From: Paenibacillus plantarum
Lineage (GTDB): Bacteria > Bacillota > Bacilli > Paenibacillales > NBRC-103111
Length of the DNA stretch: 64,000 nt
Direction: 5' to 3'
NCBI RefSeq assembly: GCF_013141695.1
Contig: NZ_WHNY01000067.1
Location: 459,107 to 523,106, forward strand
Positions within the stretch are counted from its first letter, which is position 1. Each line of letters opens with the position of its first letter. Below the pieces are notes generated by a model. That model saw nothing but the letters and a program-made list of their open reading frames with translations, did not search any database and was not told the DNA's origin. This document shows positions 52,519-63,212 of this stretch, in pieces. A program made the translations under genes and the position numbers.

Positions 52519-53745
52519 TTGAAAAAATCTTTTATTCTACTTTCAACTGTATTTTTATTCACGGCTTGTCAATCCTCGACCTCAGCCGCTGATTCACCAT
52601 TTCCAACTCCAAGTGCGGTCACTGCGATAAAACTCAAGGACGTTTCTGACCACTGGGCGATGTCTGCCATAGAAGGTGCTGTGAAAAAAGGGTATGTCGA
52701 CGGATATGAAGACTCCACATTTAAGCCGGAAAATAATGTTTCTCGTGCTGAGTTTGTGAAAATGGTCATAACAGCGATAAAGGAGCCTGTGAAGAGCGTT
52801 TCATCAGGGGCGGATTGGTCTTCTCCCTACATTGCTGCCGCTATAAACAAAGGTATTCTGAGAGAATCGGATTTCTTGATAGATAACGTCAATGATCCGA
52901 TTTCTCGCTTAGAGATGTCTCGTATTTCATTACGTGCAACGGACGTGACGTTACAGAACAAAGCAATTCAAATAGATAATGATTCAGTCATGTATAACGC
53001 AGCCAAAATGGGACTTATTCAAGGCATGGCAAAAGGGGCATTAGAGCCAAAGAGCTCGACTACACGAGCTCAATCAGTAACAATAATTGAGCGTATTCTC
53101 AAAGTGAACCAAGGCGGAACGTTAGAAATTGATAATTATGCTGTTGGGAATGCTGAACTGGAATTGAAACACACTAATATATTTACGGTTATGCCACATA
53201 TTTTTGGAGGGGAACAGATAGAAAAATGGAATCCGGAAAATCTTACTCTTGAAACCGGTGATGGACTTTACAAAGGAACGATGGATCAAATTGTTGCTAT
53301 AGATCTGGAAGATCCTAATGATCCAAATCTAGCACTTCTAGGAGATATTAGTAAATTGAAATGGTTTAATGGTAGATCCTTTGAAAACAGCCCTTATGTT
53401 GAAAGTCGATATATGAATAGTTACGTAATTTATTTCAAAGGACATGTTGATTTCAATAATGATACTAACATATATAAAAGCAGTTCTACACTACCCATAT
53501 TTAGTCTAGATGGTTTCAAAAATGGCGCACCAACTGACTCTATTAATGGAATTTTGAGTTCTCCAAGACCTCTGTTCTTTAAAACATCAACTGATGTACC
53601 AGCTCTTATTATTCCGAAAGATTCGATTACCGATAGTTACGCAGGATTTTCTATTAGTGCCCCTGCAATACCGCCAGCTCAAAACTACAACAAAAAGATT
53701 TTTTACAGTTTAATTCCAGAAAAAATAATAAAACAACACTACTAG
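52519..53745 (+). CDS. SLH-domain lipoprotein
   Basis: 408 residues. Signal peptide MKKSFILLSTVFLFTAC ends in a lipobox, with lipidated Cys17. Three S-layer homology domains follow (about residues 37-180: DVSDHWAMSAIEGAVKKGYVDGYEDSTFKPENNVSRAEFVKMV, SSPYIAAAINKGILRE, AAKMGLIQGMAKGALEPKSSTTRAQSV), which bind pyruvylated cell-wall polymers. The C-terminal 225 residues are an unrecognised beta-rich region. TTG at 52519 follows GGGGGAGATCAA. The stop TAG is in the same frame as the giant gene that begins 18 bases later. Confidence 0.85.
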   Translation: MKKSFILLSTVFLFTACQSSTSAADSPFPTPSAVTAIKLKDVSDHWAMSAIEGAVKKGYVDGYEDSTFKPENNVSRAEFVKMVITAIKEPVKSVSSGADWSSPYIAAAINKGILRESDFLIDNVNDPISRLEMSRISLRATDVTLQNKAIQIDNDSVMYNAAKMGLIQGMAKGALEPKSSTTRAQSVTIIERILKVNQGGTLEIDNYAVGNAELELKHTNIFTVMPHIFGGEQIEKWNPENLTLETGDGLYKGTMDQIVAIDLEDPNDPNLALLGDISKLKWFNGRSFENSPYVESRYMNSYVIYFKGHVDFNNDTNIYKSSSTLPIFSLDGFKNGAPTDSINGILSSPRPLFFKTSTDVPALIIPKDSITDSYAGFSISAPAIPPAQNYNKKIFYSLIPEKIIKQHY

Positions 53746-53763
53746 GAATGGAGGCGATCTCAT

Positions 53764-56700
53764 CTGCCGCTTAAAATACAGCAAATTAGTATTTGCCTAT
53801 TAATAATAATTGCATTTCAACATATACCACTTGATTATCTGAAATTCAATTTGCCATTCGCAAAAGCTGCTGATGATAATGATGAAACTAGAATCATGAC
53901 TTACGCTACAAACTCGCAAGCTGGATACCAAGCTGTATTTAGCGATTCTAACACTGCAAATACAAACCCGTTTACAGTGACAGCACCAACTGGAAAAGTT
54001 ATTAAAGAAATTGGATTTTATATGGATGGGGAAACCCAACCAGTTAAAAAAAATGATTCTGCAAAAGGTTTATCCACTTGGAGTACAACAGGTATAAATT
54101 TTTCTGGAGTGCCTGTTCTTGTTGAATCAAACAACAATGATTCTGCTAAAGGATATTTTGCTTGGTATCGCTATGCTCCTGGTAGTCCTGGTAAAGAACT
54201 TGACTGGTATCAGGACGGAGCACTAGGCTGTTCTGCTTACTCAGGGCGAGACTACTCTGAGAATGTCAATGGAACTATGATGCCTTCAAGTCCAAATTGC
54301 GAAGGAGCAGTTTTGTCCTTAACTGCAAATAGGCAAATAGGATACACAATAGTTGATAATGGCACCCCAATACCTTCCTCAGCGGTTAGCGCTTCAGATG
54401 TGACAGCGACAGCACAAATTAATGCAAGCGTAACCGTTTCCGGACCAGCAGGCGTTGAAGATGGATACACAGATACTGCTTCAACCCACTACGTTGAAAC
54501 AAATGGTGGAAGTACATCTAGTGAATACATTGTTAAGTATACACAAGATTTAAATTATAGCAGCCCCTATTTCAAACAGCTCGGACTTCCAGGTGCAAAG
54601 GTAATGGTTTACTACGCCGCTTTCAAGGTTAATCTCAAATCCAAAACATACAAATACCCAGACCACATTAAAATTACTTATGAAACTGCAACAGGCCCAC
54701 CTAACTTGGGCAATATTGTTTTAGATGAAGATGGGCAATGTATTGAGGCAAACAAATCAACAAACTTCCATTTCTCCTTTACAAATACAGGTGGAACCGA
54801 TGTTACAACTTCCTTCAACGTAAAAGTCTTAATAGACGGCATAGTACTCAACACCTTTAACTACACAGGTACCAACGCAGGCGAGAAAAAGACTGGTACC
54901 TTCACCAAATCCTTCTCAGGAACTTCCCCCTATGGAATCGCTATTCTCATTGACCCTATCACAGGTGAATCGAACACCTCCGACAACACCAAATCCATTA
55001 CCATCACTCCCCAATCTACCTGCTCCATATCCCCTTCTAAAGAAGAAATTACAGCCAATTTTAAAATCGAAAAACCCTCAATTGAGTTCGGGAGTTACAA
55101 CGGTGTTATAGCCGATGGCATTTCCGTTACAGGTGGCAATGGTTGTGGAATTCAACAGGTTGCCTATACGGTGTCACAAAATGGAAACTCAAAGGTCTAT
55201 TCAAATACTGGCGCTTTTTCATTCAATGTTGGTGGTTTACCACCAGATCCTGGTTGGATGACAATCGGAACTGTCAGTGTCTCACTTAAAGTCACGTCCA
55301 CGTGTGGTGGGGAAGCGAATGCAGTCCCAAAAACATTCCAAGTCGTTTCACCAGCATCTTGCGTAGGCTCTAATAACCCACCAGTCGTACGTGTTGGTTG
55401 GTTCCATGCTTATGACGGTGGAAGCATTACACCCGAAAATATGTTTGCTGTAGATGAACGTGTTTGGCTGCGAGTCATTCAAAAACCAGCTATGCTTCCG
55501 GGAGATCACGATGAGCCTTATGACCCTGACGGAGATCCATACTTTTTATCTTGGGATTTCGATGGTAGCTCTAGTGCATGGGTAAAACAGCTTAAAGCCG
55601 ATTATGGTTTATGGGATCACGAGCCTAATGGATGGACGTACAATTTCAATGCAAATGTTCTTGGTCCACATAGTATCAAAGTAACAGCAACGGATAAATG
55701 TGGTAATCAGTCACAAACTTCGGCAACCATGAGTGTTGTGCCTCCGAACCCAGTCCCTATGATAACATTACCGCCAAAGGTAGTAGAGGGCAGATCGTAT
55801 ACACCAGATATTAGCTGTGCAAATAGTTACAGTCCGTATAAATCTAGGACAATATCAAACTGTGACTGGCACGGAACTAGGCTGCCATTATATTCAGCTT
55901 TCGGTGATTACGACATTCAACTGGATGTCACAGATAGCGCAGGATTGCGATCTCTTAATACAACGCATTCTACTTTGAACGTCTTAGAAGACTTACCACC
56001 TGTGGCACGACTAGATTACAATGATATCGGGGTACGAAATGTTTCCATGTCTTTCCAAGACAAGTCCTTTAGCCCAGACAGTGACCCAATATCGGAGCAC
56101 ACGGTTTCTTTAGCATGCGACAACAATAATAATGGATCTTTGGCAGATGATATAGTCTCTACTATTACTCCTGATGCAAATGGAAACTTTACCTATACAC
56201 CTACTCAAGTAGCGAAGAAATGTAATGTTCACATTCACCTAAAAGAAGGTCTAGGTCTGAAGAAATCAACAGATAAAGATTTTTCATTCGAAGTGGTCAA
56301 CCAAATGCCCGAAGTTGATTTCTCAGCTTTTGGTGTTCAACCTGAACCCGCCAACATAACGACTGTTACACCAACGGCCAATACAATCGTTAATTCGGCA
56401 TCTTGGACTGCCTCTTCTTCAACAAGCGTTTCAGCACCAAAACTGTATAATTATAATTCTAGTGACAACTCAATTAGCACGAGAAACGTAACTAATTATG
56501 CCCCATACAAATCAATTACCAATTCAAATGTGGTGCAAAAGTGGTTTTACACAGATAAAGGTTATTGTGGTGATTGTGGTAACACAGGTAATTTAAATGG
56601 TTATTATGCTACTTTCGTAAAAGAGAACAGACTCGCTAAGCATCTTTGGAAGTCCGCCCAGAACAATGAGGGTATTGTTATGTATAACGAGGATAATCCT

Positions 56701-59700
56701 GCAATTGTTTATGGAGCAACCCATGCCAGTGCACCACAATTTACCAATAATGGTGGTTGGGGTGAGGAAGTAATGCCTAAGCTGCAGTATTCCCCTGCTA
56801 ACATGACAGAAAATAATTCTGATATGATATTGCAAAGACAGGGGCCCAGCTATTACTCTCCGTGTTGTCAGTATGGATACTACAACGAGATCGTAACCAG
56901 AATTAGTGATATTTTAAATTTCACAAAGAATTGGCAGAACCAAATGGTAACTCCAGCTTACAATGCTACAAAACAAGCAACATGTGGATTTGCTGGATCT
57001 GATTCTCCTGGTAAGTGTCCACCTCCGGTGCCTACTACGTACCCAGCAATGTATACGGGTTCTAATCCCACGGTCACAGAGGGGGTAATCATGGACTCGA
57101 TTGATTATAACCATGATTATGAGGATGGTCATCTTGTCCTACGCGGAACCTCTCAGTTTAGTTCTGTTTTCAATAAGGACTCGAGCGGAAACATCTACAA
57201 AAATAGCTGTGATTATGGATATTATGACCCGTATCAACACTTATGCAGTCTAGTAAAGTACAACAACGGTGGTGTAGCGCTTTGGCAGTACACGCCTAGC
57301 CCAGCTTCTTTCGGAATGAATCGAACTAATATTAGTGTAGAGTACATTTCCGATAATGAGTCTAAGATTCTCATTAAATATGGTTCCGTAAGACATGTTT
57401 TAAATGCAAATACGGGTGCTGTTTTGGTAGATCTAGTAGGTGGTGGGAATCCCTCCGATCCCCATAATAATTTAATTTACTACTTAGGTGTTTTTAATAA
57501 TCGGGTTGCTTATATCAAACAGACGGTAGAGAGCGGTTATTACACCACTGTCGGTAAGAATGGCTTTTGGGATTTGATGTACTACGACCTAGGAACGGGC
57601 CAAACTACGACGATAGATCGAGTGAAAACATATGGATATTTAATTCAATATTGGCCAGATGATGGCGACATCCAATATAGAAGTCCTACTCCAAAAGCTA
57701 CAATATCCTCAGACGGAAAATTGATTATTGGTAACGGCGAAACGAACATATTAGCCTACGATATGACTACAGGTGTCAAAGAAGTGGATATACCAACAGG
57801 ATTGGCTTTTTCGAATTTCTCCGATTCAGGAAATGGAAGTAACACATATGGTATAAAAAGCATTAACTTGACAGAGGATGGCACAATTAAAGTTGTGTAT
57901 CAAGGAAATTCAGATTATGGTAGTAGTCAGGGTAGGTATGAATGGATATTATCTGTGAAAACAGATGTAAACAACACAACTGGAAATGCCAGTTACGGTT
58001 TTCTATCTAACAATGATGCTAGCTTATATAATGGCGATATCGGCGTCAAAACCAAATTTAATCTGAATACATATAGTGATAGCGTCACAGCTGGTTTCGG
58101 ATTTAGAGTGCAAAATAACAAAAATATGTATCGGGTTGAGTCTACGCCGAATCTCATCAAGTTGACCAAAATTGTTAATGGTATTTCATCTACGATTATG
58201 AGCAAAAATTATAATTCGAAGATCTCTGTGTACACAGAGATCAAAGCCAAGGTAAGAGCTAATCACATTATTGTCTACGCAGCTGGAATTCCAATCATTG
58301 ATGCTTATGATAATACATTTGTGTCTGCTGGATCTTATGGCCTTTACTCAGAGTCCCCGTATGTAGAGCTTAAAGATTTCAATGCTATGATTTACGAGAG
58401 TAGTGATACGGCAGTTGCCAATCAAGCGATTGTAAATATGCCAATTACCTATAGCACTAGTTATCTTGATCCAGAGAACGATCCTGCTATTCCTAATCTA
58501 GCCCAATGGAAATTTACGAATATGGAACCTTACAAATTCCTAAATGCAGGGGATGGCGCTTCTGATCCTATAGGAACTAATAGCTATAACGGCGTCGTAA
58601 TCCAAACGCCAAGTCCTAGTATTTCTAAGGTAGGCGTATTCAAGGTTGAATTCCAAGAACCCGACGACCCTGCACCAGCTGGATTCAAATATCCATCGCC
58701 TGTCTTTGCTATGTTTCAGAAAATGTCGGACCCTGCGACTCATTCAATCCTGGTTCATAGAAGGCCTATAGCACAATTCACCATTGCTGAGAATCCAGAT
58801 CATACAATTCAATGGACGGAAACAGGCTACGACCCGGATCGATGGCTAAGCGCGGCAAACTATTCAACTGAAGCGACGGAGAAAAATTATCAGAGCACGA
58901 GAGGTATTTTTAACAACAGATACAGCTATACAACGCCAAGTGGTGTAACTCAGTTCGGAAAGCTCACACGGCCTAATGAAACTGGTACGTATACCGTTAG
59001 AGCAGCGGTCGCTGACGAATATGGTGCATGGTCCGATTGGGTAGAACAAACAATTCAAATTACGATTCCGCTGCCAAATCAACCACCAATCGCCGTACTT
59101 ACATTTCCGATTGGAACGCAAGCAAGTCCTAGTTATGTGAATACACGTCAACCTACAATCAATTGGAATCAAGCTGATCCGGATGCAGGAACAACCTTTG
59201 CGGCTTTCCAAGTTGTGCTAAAAGATGAGTTTGGAAATGTCGCTGTTGACAGTGGTATCAAACCACAAGGAACATCTGCAACTACACAAGAATGGATAAC
59301 AACACTTGCACTAACACAAGGTCAAAAGTACCAAGTTCAAGTAAGGGTTTTTGATGGAATTGTTTGGTCAGTATGGTCAAACATAGGGTGGCTAATTACT
59401 AACCGTCAACCAACAGCAACAATGATAGAACCGGGTGGTACACAAACTTCACCAACACGATTTAGTACCTTGCGGCCAACGCTAAAATGGAATCAAGCAG
59501 ACCCTGATCCAGGTACAATATTTACGTATTTTCAAATTCAAATCACTAATGAAGCAAACGATACAATGATTGTGGATTCAGGTCAGTATTATCAAGGCTC
59601 CTCTTCATTAATCGGCAGTTGGTCAGTAAATACCGATCTACCGGCTGGTCAAAAATTAAGAGTTCGCGTTAGGGTGTTCGATGGCGTTATCTGGTCAGAT

Positions 59701-60411
59701 TACTCACCACAAACTTGGTTATATATCAATCGACCTCCTATTGCCGATTTCGACTGGACTCCTAAGCCAGTTTGGGAGGGAGATGAGGTACGGAGCACCA
59801 ATACTTCGACTGATCCTGATGGCGATGTGCTTTCATACTTATGGACCATTCAGGGACCAGATGGGGTTACTACGTCTTTTACATCTACAAATTTCACGCA
59901 AAAGTTCACTGAACCCGGTAATTACTTAGTTACACTATCCGCGATGGATGGGTTTCTAACATCAACTGCAGTTAAAACGATCACTGCTATGCCATTAACG
60001 ATAAGATCTGTTGTGACTTACACGGACAATTGGTTGATTTTGCATAATCGGAAAGGGCATCAAACACAAGTAAATCCTAAACAATTTTATTCTGGTGAAA
60101 TATTTGTTGTGAAAAGTCAGAGCGCTGCTGCCTCGGTTGACGAAGTCATCGCTTGGATTGACACGATTGGTTTGGATGGTCAGACCTTATATGTGTCTGA
60201 AAAGCTAACACCACAGTTAAATGATAATACGATGTTTAGTGGCGAATTATTTGATGTTAAATTCCAATCGCTAACGGAGGGACTGCCTCGAGGCGCACAG
60301 ACGATTCATTTTCAGATTAGGTACAGTAATGGTGTTGTGAAAAAGGAAGATATTCCTATCGAAATCATTGGAAATGCTCAGCAATCGGTCGGTGTTCATC
60401 GGGTGCAATAA
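53764..60411 (+). CDS. Giant secreted multidomain protein (CARDB, PKD and fibronectin-like domains), probable CTG start
   Basis: About 2215 residues if it starts at CTG 53764, which lies 9 bases after GGAGG. This start gives a signal peptide (PLKIQQISICLLIIIAF... ending PFAKAADDN); TTG at 53851 gives a good end but removes the hydrophobic core. Domains visible: unassigned N-terminal region; CARDB-like (about 315-420, NIVLDEDGQCIEANKSTNF); PKD-like parts (about 540-860); an unassigned beta-rich section (870-1410); LamG/concanavalin-like (about 1415-1540, GFGFRVQNNKNMYRVES); two tandem Fn3-like repeats (about 1770-1990, each with TxxWNQADPDxGT and RVFDGxxWS); PKD (about 1990-2080, SLYWTI-like DGDVLSYLWTIQG). 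No enzyme motif, no LPxTG and no SLH were seen; it may pair with the SLH lipoprotein upstream. Function unknown. Confidence 0.85.
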   Translation: MPLKIQQISICLLIIIAFQHIPLDYLKFNLPFAKAADDNDETRIMTYATNSQAGYQAVFSDSNTANTNPFTVTAPTGKVIKEIGFYMDGETQPVKKNDSAKGLSTWSTTGINFSGVPVLVESNNNDSAKGYFAWYRYAPGSPGKELDWYQDGALGCSAYSGRDYSENVNGTMMPSSPNCEGAVLSLTANRQIGYTIVDNGTPIPSSAVSASDVTATAQINASVTVSGPAGVEDGYTDTASTHYVETNGGSTSSEYIVKYTQDLNYSSPYFKQLGLPGAKVMVYYAAFKVNLKSKTYKYPDHIKITYETATGPPNLGNIVLDEDGQCIEANKSTNFHFSFTNTGGTDVTTSFNVKVLIDGIVLNTFNYTGTNAGEKKTGTFTKSFSGTSPYGIAILIDPITGESNTSDNTKSITITPQSTCSISPSKEEITANFKIEKPSIEFGSYNGVIADGISVTGGNGCGIQQVAYTVSQNGNSKVYSNTGAFSFNVGGLPPDPGWMTIGTVSVSLKVTSTCGGEANAVPKTFQVVSPASCVGSNNPPVVRVGWFHAYDGGSITPENMFAVDERVWLRVIQKPAMLPGDHDEPYDPDGDPYFLSWDFDGSSSAWVKQLKADYGLWDHEPNGWTYNFNANVLGPHSIKVTATDKCGNQSQTSATMSVVPPNPVPMITLPPKVVEGRSYTPDISCANSYSPYKSRTISNCDWHGTRLPLYSAFGDYDIQLDVTDSAGLRSLNTTHSTLNVLEDLPPVARLDYNDIGVRNVSMSFQDKSFSPDSDPISEHTVSLACDNNNNGSLADDIVSTITPDANGNFTYTPTQVAKKCNVHIHLKEGLGLKKSTDKDFSFEVVNQMPEVDFSAFGVQPEPANITTVTPTANTIVNSASWTASSSTSVSAPKLYNYNSSDNSISTRNVTNYAPYKSITNSNVVQKWFYTDKGYCGDCGNTGNLNGYYATFVKENRLAKHLWKSAQNNEGIVMYNEDNPAIVYGATHASAPQFTNNGGWGEEVMPKLQYSPANMTENNSDMILQRQGPSYYSPCCQYGYYNEIVTRISDILNFTKNWQNQMVTPAYNATKQATCGFAGSDSPGKCPPPVPTTYPAMYTGSNPTVTEGVIMDSIDYNHDYEDGHLVLRGTSQFSSVFNKDSSGNIYKNSCDYGYYDPYQHLCSLVKYNNGGVALWQYTPSPASFGMNRTNISVEYISDNESKILIKYGSVRHVLNANTGAVLVDLVGGGNPSDPHNNLIYYLGVFNNRVAYIKQTVESGYYTTVGKNGFWDLMYYDLGTGQTTTIDRVKTYGYLIQYWPDDGDIQYRSPTPKATISSDGKLIIGNGETNILAYDMTTGVKEVDIPTGLAFSNFSDSGNGSNTYGIKSINLTEDGTIKVVYQGNSDYGSSQGRYEWILSVKTDVNNTTGNASYGFLSNNDASLYNGDIGVKTKFNLNTYSDSVTAGFGFRVQNNKNMYRVESTPNLIKLTKIVNGISSTIMSKNYNSKISVYTEIKAKVRANHIIVYAAGIPIIDAYDNTFVSAGSYGLYSESPYVELKDFNAMIYESSDTAVANQAIVNMPITYSTSYLDPENDPAIPNLAQWKFTNMEPYKFLNAGDGASDPIGTNSYNGVVIQTPSPSISKVGVFKVEFQEPDDPAPAGFKYPSPVFAMFQKMSDPATHSILVHRRPIAQFTIAENPDHTIQWTETGYDPDRWLSAANYSTEATEKNYQSTRGIFNNRYSYTTPSGVTQFGKLTRPNETGTYTVRAAVADEYGAWSDWVEQTIQITIPLPNQPPIAVLTFPIGTQASPSYVNTRQPTINWNQADPDAGTTFAAFQVVLKDEFGNVAVDSGIKPQGTSATTQEWITTLALTQGQKYQVQVRVFDGIVWSVWSNIGWLITNRQPTATMIEPGGTQTSPTRFSTLRPTLKWNQADPDPGTIFTYFQIQITNEANDTMIVDSGQYYQGSSSLIGSWSVNTDLPAGQKLRVRVRVFDGVIWSDYSPQTWLYINRPPIADFDWTPKPVWEGDEVRSTNTSTDPDGDVLSYLWTIQGPDGVTTSFTSTNFTQKFTEPGNYLVTLSAMDGFLTSTAVKTITAMPLTIRSVVTYTDNWLILHNRKGHQTQVNPKQFYSGEIFVVKSQSAAASVDEVIAWIDTIGLDGQTLYVSEKLTPQLNDNTMFSGELFDVKFQSLTEGLPRGAQTIHFQIRYSNGVVKKEDIPIEIIGNAQQSVGVHRVQ

Positions 60412-60493
60412 CGTTTATATTGTAAAATCGGTGAACTGAAATTGCACCTATGGTACAATTAGTCGATATGAAGAGAGCGAGGGAGAGGATACC

Positions 60494-61294
60494 TTGAACT
60501 ATCGATTAATCGCACTGGATGTTGATGGCACACTGCTTAACGATCATCACGAATTAACGGATCAAACGATTGAAACTATACAAGAGGTTCATGATCAAGG
60601 CTGTCATATTGTGCTATGTACGGGGAGAGCGCCGGCTAGTACGTTACCTATCCTAGAGCAATTGGGGTTGGAAGGAACGATGATCACTCATAATGGAGCG
60701 GTAACCGTTCATGCCGATGAGCGAGGGCAGTCACTGGTGAATGAGTTTTCTTTTGAAATTAGGGAAATCGAAAGTATGTTGGCTTATGCTCGCCGTGAAG
60801 GAATTCACTTCGATGTGTGTACAGCATTTAATATGTATATCGAACGTGTCGGTGAGTATGAGAGGATGATGTATCAGAAATTTCTCATCAATCCTAAACT
60901 AGTTACGTCTGTTTCAGAGCTTGGCGTGCCGATCGTTAAATTTACGCTTTTTGCTCAACCGGATGTGTTGGATCGTGTTCAACTTGAGTGGGAAGATCAG
61001 AAGCTTTATGGCAATTTGAGGATGATTCGCAGTGGAGATTTGTTCATTGATGTGATGAATCCGACTGCGAATAAGGGGAACGCATTGAAAGCTTTGGCAG
61101 CTACTTTAGAGATAGAAGCCCAAGAAATTATGGCGATTGGCAATTATTATAATGATCTGGAAATGATGAGTTTTGCTGGTTTGGGGATTGCAGTAGAGAA
61201 TTCGCCGAATGATGTGAAAGAGGCAGCAGATGCTGTGACATCCTCGAATAATAATGAAGGCGTTCATGAAGCCATTCGCAAGTACTGTTTCTAA
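60494..61294 (+). CDS. Cof-type HAD-IIB phosphatase
   Basis: 266 residues. HAD motif I LIALDVDGTLLNDHHELT at the N-terminus has the nucleophile Asp; motif II is VLCTGRAPAST; the C-terminal GNALKALAATLEIEAQEIMAIGNYYNDLEMMSFAGLGIAVENS contains motifs III and IV. Such proteins remove phosphate from sugar or nucleotide phosphates; substrate unknown. TTG at 60494 follows AGGGAGAGGATACC. Not clearly linked to the surface genes around it. Confidence 0.9.
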   Translation: MNYRLIALDVDGTLLNDHHELTDQTIETIQEVHDQGCHIVLCTGRAPASTLPILEQLGLEGTMITHNGAVTVHADERGQSLVNEFSFEIREIESMLAYARREGIHFDVCTAFNMYIERVGEYERMMYQKFLINPKLVTSVSELGVPIVKFTLFAQPDVLDRVQLEWEDQKLYGNLRMIRSGDLFIDVMNPTANKGNALKALAATLEIEAQEIMAIGNYYNDLEMMSFAGLGIAVENSPNDVKEAADAVTSSNNNEGVHEAIRKYCF

Positions 61295-61307
61295 ATAGAA
61301 ATCGGTC

Positions 61308-61334
61308 AAAAACCTCGTTTTTCGAGGTTTTTTG
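61308..61334 (+). terminator. Terminator of the HAD gene
   Basis: AAAAACCTCG, TTTT loop, CGAGGTTTTTT. Confidence 0.9.
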
Positions 61335-61412
61335 TCGTTTAAGGGGTTTTTAGTGCATATTTCGTATGATAGAATGAGAGAAAGACTAATAGATGATGGT
61401 GGTGTATAAGGG

Positions 61413-63212
61413 ATGGGGAAAATGAAAGTCTCCAAAAGAAAAGAGAAATTGATCGGAACGGTAGCTGGTGTTACAGCTATAGCTGCTCCACTTATGATGA
61501 TTCCAGGACAGATTAGCCATGCACAAAAGGATCCAACTATAAGTAATGCCTTAACAACAATTGTGGTTCCATTACATGGTACGAAATACATAGATTTAGC
61601 AGCACTATATAATGCTGAGGATTTTACAATTCGTTTAGTAGAAGAGAATGGTTATGCATCTATTGAACCTACATTTGGTCATGATGGGATTTATGAGATC
61701 AAAGCAAACGAAATTGGAACATCAACCTTTACAATATTTGCAACCCAATATGAAGCTGATCAAATAACAGATACATTTAAAGTTGTAGTCGTACCAACTA
61801 CTGAGGATCCATTCGAATATAACTTTGATATTTCCAAAATGACTTCTGAGATGATTACTGATTTGGATGGAGCAACGGGTATATTACAAAATATTAGTCC
61901 CATATCCACTAATAGCTATGATCCAGTCCAATATCCATCTTCGAATACACCTCCATATCAGTATGGAGAAATGGAAATGATAATTCAAGGCAGATTAGGA
62001 GAGTCTATTTCCGGTAGTACGTTAGAAAGCCAGATATTAGATTATTTTAGTGATGAAGATAAGGATGAATATGGTGAAGGTCACGAAGAGTTATTTGTGA
62101 TTTTTAAAAATGAGGATACTCCCTTTTTGCACATTTCCCATCATTATGAAAGTGGCAATGTAGTGCGGTCTGATTTCACACCAACAACAATTGGTTCCTT
62201 CACTCTAGATGTCACGATAACTGATCATCATGGTGGATTCACAAACGCGAAGATTCCTTTCGAGATACATGCCCCCATTCCTGCTCCTCAAATCAAATCA
62301 AATAGTGTGGTTGCCAATCATTTTAGAACCGTAGACATTTCTCCCATCATGTATTTGTCAAATGACGCAGAAATTGATTTGAACGAGATTTTCTATAGTG
62401 AAGAAGATTTAGATTATTCAATTTCTGTTGAATATGGTTTATACACACCGCACACGGCCACACTTACCCTAGAGAATGACGGGACTACGCTTACATGGAC
62501 AAAATTAAATACATTATTAAACCAAAAGGTGAATACACAAGATTCCGTTAAGAATATTAAAAGAATTACAGCTACAACTTCAGACAAAGAAACTGAACTT
62601 ATGGTTAATATTCAGCATACAACGGTAGATCCATTCCCTGCTTCAATTGACATGTATCAAACCAATGCTGCAGGAACTAGTTCTTACATCTTAAATTTTA
62701 AAAGTGATAAAGGTTTCAATAGTAATAAAATAGTCATTCATGAGACTGATATTCAAAATAAAGCCGCGAATTCGGTTACGGCATATGTATATCAAAATGA
62801 TTATCTCAAATTCGATTTTGCAAATGGGACGAGCCCAAACAATTCGAAGGTGAAAATTTATGCGCACGATTCCAATCCTAATAATTTGTATCTAGATGAC
62901 TTTAATTTTAAATTAGTCTCTCCAGCACTGACGCCTTTGGCAAACTCTAACATTCCAACAGTTCACATAAAACGTTTATATCCAGAAGTGTCTGATACAT
63001 ATTGGGAGAGTAGAGCAAGTGAACTCGGAAGTTTCATAACTTCTGAACGAATACAGGATGTTTTTCTAGAATATTGGAAAGATCAAGTTACCCAGGTCGT
63101 GACCGTTACTGGCGTATTCCGTTATGAAGCACGACAGGGGAGTGGAGTTCTACTGAATATCGATCCTTTCAATGGTACTAAAGTATTCCAAGTACCGTTC
63201 ATTAAACCATAA
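61413..63212 (+). CDS. Exported protein of unknown function
   Basis: 599 residues. A signal sequence is present (basic KVSKRKEKLIG then TVAGVTAIAAPLMMIPGQISHAQ). The rest is beta-rich and acidic, with at least three Ig-like stretches (TIVVPLHGTKYIDLAALYNAEDFTIRLVEENGYASIEPTFG; TTIGSFTLDVTITDHHGGFTNAKIPFEIHAP; VVANHFRTVDISPIMYLSNDAEIDLN), resembling cadherin- or PKD-type folds. No anchor or catalytic motif. ATG follows GTGTATAAGGG. Its stop codon overlaps the start of the glycosyltransferase gene by one base. Confidence 0.75.
   Translation: MGKMKVSKRKEKLIGTVAGVTAIAAPLMMIPGQISHAQKDPTISNALTTIVVPLHGTKYIDLAALYNAEDFTIRLVEENGYASIEPTFGHDGIYEIKANEIGTSTFTIFATQYEADQITDTFKVVVVPTTEDPFEYNFDISKMTSEMITDLDGATGILQNISPISTNSYDPVQYPSSNTPPYQYGEMEMIIQGRLGESISGSTLESQILDYFSDEDKDEYGEGHEELFVIFKNEDTPFLHISHHYESGNVVRSDFTPTTIGSFTLDVTITDHHGGFTNAKIPFEIHAPIPAPQIKSNSVVANHFRTVDISPIMYLSNDAEIDLNEIFYSEEDLDYSISVEYGLYTPHTATLTLENDGTTLTWTKLNTLLNQKVNTQDSVKNIKRITATTSDKETELMVNIQHTTVDPFPASIDMYQTNAAGTSSYILNFKSDKGFNSNKIVIHETDIQNKAANSVTAYVYQNDYLKFDFANGTSPNNSKVKIYAHDSNPNNLYLDDFNFKLVSPALTPLANSNIPTVHIKRLYPEVSDTYWESRASELGSFITSERIQDVFLEYWKDQVTQVVTVTGVFRYEARQGSGVLLNIDPFNGTKVFQVPFIKP

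Noticed and set aside
61106-61591. 161-codon minus-strand frame with hydrophobic stretches
   Set aside because: It spans the HAD gene end, its terminator and the start of the exported protein; a shadow.
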